Part shown: positions 56,280-64,000 of the stretch, one piece after another
Position numbering within the stretch: the stretch's first letter is position 1
Layout of the letters: every line of letters begins with the position of its first letter
Assembly: GCA_029990175.1 (NCBI GenBank)
Contig: JARKIP010000033.1
Span: 4,216,001 to 4,280,000 of the forward strand
Direction: 5' to 3'
Source of the DNA: Petunia secreta
Taxonomy: Eukaryota; Streptophyta; Magnoliopsida; Solanales; Solanaceae
Length of the DNA stretch: 64,000 nt
Made by a program: the position numbers and the translations under genes
The notes under the pieces: model-generated
Databases searched by the model: none
What the model saw: only the letters and a program-made list of their open reading frames with translations
What the model was told of the DNA's origin: nothing

Positions 56280-57526
56280 TTACTGCTTGTGTTTAAGCTT
56301 TGGGTGAACAAATTCATATTAGCTTTATATGCTTGATCAAATACCAGTGACTAACATAACAGGTGTCATGTCAGCATTTTTTTGTGTAATATGAACGATT
56401 GATGACAGTTTGAGTGTCTAAAAGGTCACATCAAGTTAGACGTCTAAATAAAAATAATCGTAACAACATAAGGGGCTATCAAGTTAATTGGTTGAAAAGA
56501 GAAAAACATTCTGAATTGATTATGTTACATAGGATTCAACTTTATTTTGTAATATTATATTAAGTATGCTCAAACTGAAAAATACATTACCTAAACATGA
56601 ATATCATTTGGTTTTCAAGTCTCGAATTATTATAAACAAGTGGGGGATTATTATTATTTTACCCACTATAAATAAAAAAAATATTTTAAAAGAAAAGTTG
56701 CACATGAAGATGAAAGATGCATCCCATCATTAAGTTGGATTTTACTTTCATCGTAAATAATTGTATTTAAAAAAAAAATTGGAAGTCTAGCAGTTATTTT
56801 TGTTGGAAATTGTTGAGTATTTCAAAAAAAAAAATCATTTTATTTTATGTAACAATTATTCACTAAGTCGTCTCCTTTTGAAATGGTCAAACTAGTTGTT
56901 TGAGCAACTAGCGGTGGAAACTAGCCGCTAAATAGTGTAAATACCAAATTAATGGCTTCAAAGCTAGTCATTGAGCCTATGCCTATATATACACTACTTT
57001 GGTGAATTTCAATTATCGTTTTTTCAATTTCTTTCTTTTATATCTTTTCATATCAACTCATTTACCTTTTTTCTTCTTTAAACTGCTGAAATGTCATATG
57101 ATTCTGCTAGTTTCTAACTTATTGAATCTAGGAAGATCTATCTAAATGTGTACAAAATATCCTTAAAGATAGTTCTTGCTCGCCTTCGACTTCTATAATT
57201 CCTATATTTCGTATTTTTTTATTATTTTTCAACATAATCAAGATACTTTATCTCTATAAAAACATGCACAACACACTCTCTCCCTCTCTCTTTCAAATTT
57301 CTCTTTTCAAAATCATAAAATATTTTAGGAGAATTCTTCATTATTCGATTAAAGTTATTCATGTTTCGTGTTACAACAGTCTCCTGAAGAAGGTTGCGCA
57401 AATATTGCTTTTAGTAAATGTTGTTTAACATGTTTCAAACTCAAGTTACTTGTGTTCTTCCAAATATTTTTTCAACAAAATCAGGGGTCGTTTGGTTTGA
57501 AATATCAATAAAATAAATCATAGTGC

Positions 57527-57558
<32 letters not shown>

Positions 57559-57563
57559 GCATG

Positions 57564-57608
<45 letters not shown>

Positions 57609-58429
57609 ATTAATACATGATATATTTATTGATCTTAGATCGAAATTTCTATGACACACTTAATTTGGGTATTTTACATAAATATACAAATTTTCACCCT
57701 TAATTATAAAAAAATAGCAATATTTTTCTAATTACAATACATAGCATTATTTTTATAACACATTTCACTTTCACTTTCCATTTTTCCCAAATTAAAAATT
57801 CTCTCACTTACTCTCTCTTTCTACCATCACCCCGCACCCACCCCACCACCCCAATGTCATTTTAGTTTAATTGATAAACACCCCCTTACAATTGTTGTTT
57901 TACAAATTTAAATGGAAGGATTAAGTGTAGAATGTAAAAGTTGTTAGTGCAATATTCGTAAAGAGCAACTCCCACTTATATATTGGTAGGTAGAGAGATT
58001 TCCTCTCAAAGACCAAAGACCCAAAGCAGTCATGGCAAGTCTTCGTCAACAGAAACAAGTTTTTTATGGAAAAAATGCGTGTGGGACATGCACTAATCTC
58101 TTTTTGAATGGGATACAAGAACTCTGATAATCAACAACCACTACTCATTTTTATTTATGCTGATTTCTCTTATCTTAAACAGAGTAATTAGAGCTTTAGA
58201 AAATGGTCACTCACACGAACAAGTTCTGTCAGTTTCTCTCTGTGTTTGTTGGTCTGAATCAGAGTAATCTCTTTTTGGTCTTGGTATGTTGCAAATGGAA
58301 AGCCGTGCGTTGTGATAACTGAACTGGTTACATAATTGTACATGGAAGGATTAAGTGCAAATCTTTGTGGATGAAAAATGTGGACTGTTGCATGATAATT
58401 TGTTTGTCGGCATCAAATGATTGGGTATA
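56280..58429. other. Intergenic AT-rich DNA
   Basis: No gene seen. Around 57670-57900 there are phrases (ATAGCAATATTTTT, ACATAGCATTATTTTT) reminiscent of the start of family X, but no array follows. Confidence 0.4.
57525..57604. repeat. Compound (GTGTAT)n-(TA)n microsatellite
   Basis: GTGTATGTGTATGTGTATG followed by GTGTGTGT and a TA run. Confidence 0.95.
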
Positions 58430-59048
58430 GTCTAGATACGGTGCTGCAGAAATAGTTGAAACGGTACAGAAACAGTTAGATACGGTGTTGCAGAAACAGT
58501 TAGAAACAGTTGAAACGGTGCAGAAACAGTTAGATACGGTGCTGCAGAAACAGTTGAAACGGTGCAGAAACAGTTAGAAACAGTTGAAATGGTGCAGAAA
58601 CAGTTAGATACGGTGCTGCAGAAACAGTTGAAACGATGCAGAAACAGTTAGATACGGTGCTGCAGAAACAGTTAGATACTGTGCTGCAGAAACAGTTGAA
58701 ACGGTGCAGAAATAGTTAGATACGGTGCTGCAGAAACAGTTGAAACGATGCAGAAACAGTTGAAATACGGTAAGATACAACGAGATACATCGAGGAAAAG
58801 TGAAATTGGGGGAAATGATAGGAATAAAAGTGAAATTGGGGGAAATGGTGGGAGGAAAAGTGAAATAGGGAGAAATGGGAGGAGCAAAAGTGATAGTAGG
58901 GGAAATAGGAGGAAGAATGTAAGGGTTTGGTATGTTATGAGAAAATATTGCTATGTTTTTGCTATATTTGTAATTAACTTGTGTTTTCCTCTATATATGG
59001 TTATTTTGCTAAAATATTGCTATGTTTGGTAATTAAGTTCTAAAACTT
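58430..59048 (-). repeat. Dispersed repeat family X, copy 3 (inverted)
   Basis: Reverse complement of copy 2. An array of CAGAAACAGTTGAAACGGTG / CAGAAACAGTTAGATACGGT units (58430-58765) is followed by GGGGAAATGGGAGG-type units and then the conserved end CTATGTTTGGTAATTAAGTT. Open frames across it are repeat translation. Confidence 0.88.
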
Positions 59049-59207
59049 GTACTTTTATGTATAAAATCCACTTAATTTTTATGTAAAAATTTCGCCCAGA
59101 GGCCACTTTTAATACCGGTATTTAGTTTGAGGCCACTATTTTTATTGGTATTACACTAGAGGTCACTTTTATGCCTTTACTAAATAAACATTGACTTAAG
59201 TTATGTT

Positions 59208-59420
59208 CATTGACTGAAGTTCAGTCCATACGGCCCCTGGACTGAAGTTCAGGACTGAAGTTCCATCTTTAAGGACTGAACTTCAATCCATATGGTCCTG
59301 GACTGAAGTTCCATCGTAAGGACTAGACTGAACTTCAGTCAATATAGCCCTGGACTGAAGTTCTATCTTTAAGGACTGAACTTCAATCCATATGGCCCTG
59401 GACTGAAGTTGTATCTTTTA
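59208..59420. repeat. About 50-bp array with internal inverted motifs
   Basis: Four diverged units of GGACTGAAGTTCCATCTTTA and AGGACTGAACTTCAATCCAT plus ATGGYCCT. GACTGAAGTTC and GAACTTCAGTC are inverted within and between units, so single strands could fold into hairpins. Confidence 0.85.
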
Positions 59421-60379
59421 AGCGAAAGGGGCCACAAACTAATTTTGATATTAGTGGCATGTGCCCAAAGACCAGTGACAAAAGTGGTCTTTCGTACACT
59501 CACCCCAATTTTTATGGACGACCTATTACACACAAAAGTGTGTCAAATACGCACTAATCTTTTGTTGACCATTTTTCCGAAAGTGTTAGGATAGCACCAA
59601 TAAAATAGTAACATGTGTCATTAATTAATTTTTTATTAAAAAATAAAAACATTTTTTTGCCTCTCTTCTCCCTCTCAACTTCATTATCATAATCAGCCGC
59701 CCTCCATTGCCACCATTGCTACACTTCATCTCCACCACCATTAACAAACTCATTTCAACTAGCAAAATAAAAAAAATATCTAAAGTATCATGGAGTAATA
59801 TTTGTTGTATGGTATCAATGTTATTGACAGAGATTGAACAATCGGAGCTTCAAACAACTTCCATGTCGCCAAACGTTTTTTTTAAACCAGCAGCCATTGA
59901 AGTAATCTTAAGACCACGAAAATAGAACCAAAAAATCAGAATTACCGAGAAAATACTAGAATTCTAAAATTCCAAAAAGTATAAGCAAGTCCCTTTTTTT
60001 GCAAAAACACAATTTTAAAGTATTTCGTATATGAGATTTGGATAATCTCCGTAAATTAACAAAGAAATTTTCTTGAGTAGAATTCTTATAACAAGCTAGG
60101 CTTATCAATACAGACCCATTTGGGAAAAACGCCTGAAATGAACTACAAGAACATGATGACATTCTTATTTTCATTGTGGCCTTGTAATAGAGAAAAGTAA
60201 AGTTTATGTGTTTGTAATTGTATGAACAAAAACTAGTAGTCGGATAAAGAGATGAAAAATGTGTGTGAGAGAGAGAGAGTGTATTGTTTAGACAGAGGAG
60301 AGAAAAAATTGGACAGATGGCATCTAAATAAGTCTTAAAACATGAGAGAAGTGTTGTTCCAAAACTCTCAAGTCTTTGG
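59421..60379. other. AT-rich intergenic DNA
   Basis: No gene seen. ORFs 59409-59594 and 59707-59925 lack any domain. Confidence 0.4.
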
Positions 60380-60693
60380 ACTTCCTATTTTCTTTTCCTT
60401 TTTATTTTATTTTAAGTATGATTAGGACTAATTAGAGACCAAATTAGTATTTTTAAAATTTTGTGAGCTATAATTAAAAGTAATAAAACTTTTAAACTTT
60501 TTGGGATCAAAATTAAAGACCACAAAATTTTAAAGCAGATGAATAAAAATTCCCTATTTTCTTTTCTTGTTCATCATATCTTCTTCATCTTCTTCCTCTT
60601 CTATTTTCTTTTCTTCACCTTCTTCTTTTTTTATTCATCATTCTCGTCATACTCTTGAACTGCTTTTTATTGTCTACATCTTCTTCTTCTCCT

Positions 60694-60695
60694 CC

Positions 60696-60736
<41 letters not shown>
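60694..60736. repeat. (ATC)n microsatellite, about 14 units
   Basis: CATCATCATC run at the place where family Y copy 1 has its (TTC)n run. Confidence 0.95.
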
Positions 60737-62635
60737 TTATTCTTATCCAAATTTTTCTTAAATTTTAAAGTGGATTTAAAAATCCGAACATGATTTTTAT
60801 GTTATTTTGGTGTGGGTATTGTTTGAAATGATTGAGAATGGTATTTGGATCTTAACTATAAAATTTGAGATAATTTGGTGTTGATTTGAGTTGCTTTGGA
60901 TGGATTTTGAATAAAAAGTCGCGGTTGAAATATTTTTTCGGGGCATTTGTCACGGTGTTCGGAACATCTTCTATCAGGAAGTTCGGAACAACTGTCAAGG
61001 TATTCGGAAAATCTTCTATCAGGATGTTCGAAACATCTTCAGTCAAGATGTTGGAAGCATCTTTTGTCTAGACGTTCAGATAAAATTTGGAATACAAATA
61101 TCATTCAATTATTTGATCCTCAAAAAGAAAAATAATCAAGACTCCATCAGTGAGTGATAAATGAGAAATATAAGGAAAGTGACAATCATCAGACAGAATT
61201 AGTGTACTTACAAATCTTTATCAATATTATTTTTTTTTAAAAAAATGGTAGAGCTAACTTCCGAAGTCTCTCTCCTTATTTAGAATTATTTATCTTCGAG
61301 CGATGAACAAAAAAAAAGTACCAACATATTAAGGACGAAACGTCTTGATGGAGCTTCCTAACATTACTCAAGATGTTTGAAACAACCTTTGTGATGTTCG
61401 ACGCATTAACTAAATCTAGAGAACTAAACTTAGAAAACTAATAAGTTTTTTCATACTTTTTCACACTCCAGCTACCGAGCTCGTTTAATTACACTGATCT
61501 TATTCTCAAGATACTTTTTTTGTATACACAACCCCTCAGCAAATGTACTAAATTTTGTAAATTCCACATGTATACACAACCTTCACAAACAAACACAACA
61601 TACCCAGTATTATCACACAATATACACAACCACCCTTTGTATATTTATTTATCTTATTTTTGAAATAAAAAAATACTCAAGATGTTTCAAACATATTGGA
61701 AGTTTTGAACGTCTACAAGTATGTTCTGATCTTCATACGTGATGTTCGAAACTTCTTGTGAGATTTTTCACTTTTCACCGATGTTTAAATATCTACCAGA
61801 GTGATTTTAGATGTTAATATCTTATGTACTATCATATGATTTAATTACTTATTTATGAGACATCAATTTGTGTAGTTGTATATGTATATATTTTAATCCA
61901 AAATAGAATGAAAAAGAAGTAAAGGATAATCATTTAATCTTTCTTGTAGATATGTAATATATGGATAATCTTTCATAGTATATGGCTAAATATTAGCAGT
62001 TATGATTTTTCTGTATTTTGTATTTGAATGTTCATGACATATTTTAGATGTTCAAGACATCTTGAAAGATGTTCAAAGAAAAGTGATGTTCAGAGCACTA
62101 TTACGATGTTTCAAACGTATTTCATGAATGTTCAGACTTTGAATGGAGACACAAGGTTCTCAAAACTAAATAATTTTTTCGAACCTTTTCATTAAATGAT
62201 TCCAACAGTTCGTTATACCGTATTTTCACACCTGTTCTCCTTTCAAGACAGCCTTTTCATACACAATTCTTATACTCTATAAATATTCCAAGCATTCACC
62301 ATGATTAATCTTCATGCATTCACAATAATAATAATTACAAGCATTCATACATAGATTAAGCATTCAATTAAAACTTCTTTATTTTTTATTTTTTTATGAA
62401 AATTAGGGCCAATTGATAGAGTTACTTTTTCGTGTACTTTTTAAATTTTGAGCACATGTTTGGAACTTCCTTACACCGTTTTCCATGACTAATGTAGTAG
62501 TTCCGAACATGTTTGACCCGTGAACAACACTTATATTGGGTGTGTGAGGATCTAAAGCTTGTAGTTGACTTTCAAAGATAATAAAATGTATCCCACATCA
62601 TTATATATCCATATTCTTTATTTTTTTCGCTTCTG

Positions 62636-62706
62636 CTTCTTCTTCTTCTTCTTCTTCTTCTTCTTCTTCTTCTTCTTCTTCTTCTTCTTCTTCTTCTTCT
62701 TCTTCT
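62636..62706. repeat. (TTC)n microsatellite, about 23 units
   Basis: Clean TTC run. The poly-Arg frame on the other strand is an artefact of it. Confidence 0.97.
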
Positions 62707-62789
62707 ATATTTGAAACAACGCATAGATGTTCGCAATGTCTGCACAGTATATGACCAATTGATAATGTTCAAGTAATAATTATGAAAGA

Positions 62790-63975
62790 TTATCACTTAA
62801 AATAACTAATTATACAAGTTAGAGTAATAAATCAAGATGATTATAACTTAATATGACCAACTATAAAAGATATAGGCTAATGATTAAATTTATACTTAAT
62901 ATATTCAATAATACAAGCAAAACTAATAACTATGAAAGATAATAACCTAATTATAACGTCAACTATTCCGAATGACTGAATGGATGCGCCAAACATGAAG
63001 GTCGATGTTCCAAACTTTTAAATAACAAACTCGAACGACACATAGATGTTTCGAATGCCTGAACAATATTTAACCAATTATACAAGTTAGAATGATATAT
63101 CAAGATGTATAATCGCTTAAAATGACCAATTATACAAGTTAGAGTGATATATCAATATGATTATCACTTAAAATGACCAATTATACATTTTATTGTGATA
63201 AATCTACAAGAATATCATTTAAAATGACTAAATATTCAAGTTATAGTGATAAATCAAGATGAATATCGACTAAAATAACCAAATATACAAGTTATAGTGA
63301 TAAATCAAGATGAATATCAACTAAAATGACTAATTATACAAGTTAGAGTGATAATTATAAAGTATTATCACTTTAAATGACCAATTATACAATTTAGAGT
63401 GATATATCTAGAAGAATATCAAGTAACATGACCAATTATAAGAGTTAGAGTGATAATTATGAAAGATAATCACTTAAAATGATCAATTCTGTAAGTTAGA
63501 GTGATATATCAAGATGATTATCACTTAACATGACCAACTATACAAGTTATAGTGATAAATCTACAAGAATATCATTAAAGTGATAATTATGAAAGATAAT
63601 CACTTAAAATGATCAATTCTACAAGTTAGAGTGATATATCAAGATGATTATCACTTAACATGACCAACTATACAAGTTATAGTGATAAATCTACAAGAAT
63701 ATCACTTAAGATGACCAACTATACAAGTTATCGTAATAAATCAAGTTATAGTGATAAATCAAGATGAATATAAACTAAAATGACTAATTATACAAGTTAG
63801 AGTGATAATTATGAAAGATTATCACTTAAAATTACCATTTATACAGTTTAAAGTGATACATCTACACGAATATCAACTAACATGATCTATTATATAAGTT
63901 GGAGTGATAATTATAAAAGATAATCACTCAAAATGACCATTTATACAAGTTAGAGTGATATGTAAAGATGATTAT
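62790..63975. repeat. 51-bp satellite-like tandem array, about 22 units
   Basis: Units near ATGACCAATTATACAAGTTA, GAGTGATATATCAAGATGAT and TATCACTTAAA. Each holds the inverted pair GTGATA/TATCAC. Units vary in length. A block of about 130 bp (63448-63577) is repeated almost exactly at 63578-63707, a recent higher-order duplication. Confidence 0.9.
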
Positions 63976-63981
63976 TACTGT

Positions 63982-64000
63982 TGACACCCAATTTTATCCC
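63982..64000 (+). mobile_element. Start of a Tat/Ogre-like LTR (truncated by window end)
   Basis: TGACACCCAATTTTATCCC closely resembles the first 19 bases of the LTR at 7153 (TGACACTCAATTTTGTTCC). Only 19 bases are available, so this is a pointer rather than a firm call. Confidence 0.5.

Larger units (their letters stand above)
60380..62710 (+). repeat. Family Y, copy 2 (left-arm type)
   Basis: 60770-60935 aligns with 39780-39955: TTTAAAGTGGATTTAAAAAT, AAAATTTGAGATAATTTGG and GTTGAAA. The following DNA has the same GATGTTCGAAACATCTT-type dyads (60960-61075, 61680-61800, 62030-62140). A matching inverted right arm is not seen in the window. Confidence 0.6.

Noticed and set aside
60567..60761. 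Serine-rich protein
   Set aside because: Translation of TTC/ATC trinucleotide repeats.
62572..62796. Arginine-rich protein on the minus strand
   Set aside because: Poly-Arg is the translation of the (TTC)n microsatellite.

Overview
The window is plant nuclear DNA, and almost certainly from the nightshade family (Solanaceae). Three things point there: a SINE-type tail with a (TTG)n end of the kind abundant in Solanaceae, long-LTR Gypsy elements whose LTRs begin TGACACYCAATTTT, and a spliced annexin gene with plant-type GT-AG introns and high-AT intergenic DNA. I see one intact host gene, an annexin of the ANN5 (annexin D5) type on the minus strand at 32555-36680. Nearly everything else is transposable-element DNA, much of it nested.

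Left third (1-12449): a nest of retrotransposon fragments. The LTR of a large chromovirus-like or LARD-like element (1-1097) is inserted in the RNase H end of a Copia element (1098-1586). That Copia tail is followed by a gag fragment of a Tat-lineage Gypsy element. Then come a minus-strand coiled-coil pseudogene, a 29-bp minisatellite, a 62-bp minisatellite and a 2.37-kb LTR (7153-9521). This LTR abuts the minus-strand pro-gag-PBS-LTR relic of another Tat-type element (9522-11970).

Tat element C (12450-23917): a complete 11.5-kb Gypsy/Tat retrotransposon with 688/673-bp LTRs and a 5-bp target duplication ACGTC. It has gag, protease, reverse transcriptase, two successive RNase H domains and integrase in the sense direction, all broken by stops and frameshifts. 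Between integrase and the 3' LTR lie a tRNA-like sequence with Pol III A and B boxes, a 56-bp minisatellite, and a four-exon gene on the opposite strand with its own TATA box. That antisense gene is also broken.

Middle (23923-39440): a dispersed, low-complexity repeat family (called family X here) carrying an 868-bp hAT-type element with an 8-bp target duplication; a 4.9-kb non-autonomous Helitron (26519-31403); the annexin gene; and a second family X copy.

Right half (39440-64000): an element with long inverted arms (family Y, 39440-49030) that contains a SINE-like insertion and a 6.3-kb non-autonomous LTR element with an initiator-Met-type primer site. Next come a degenerate but full-length Copia element (50509-56279), an inverted family X copy, a second family Y copy, and a 51-bp satellite-like array. 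The array ends at what looks like the first bases of another Tat LTR.

No rRNA, CRISPR, prokaryotic operon or plastid sequence was seen. The most interesting unit is the Tat element with convergent sense (gag-pol) and antisense (spliced) genes. A related coiled-coil relic occurs a second time in the window. Antisense ORFs are known from the Tat lineage, so the class is not new, but this copy shows promoter and introns clearly.
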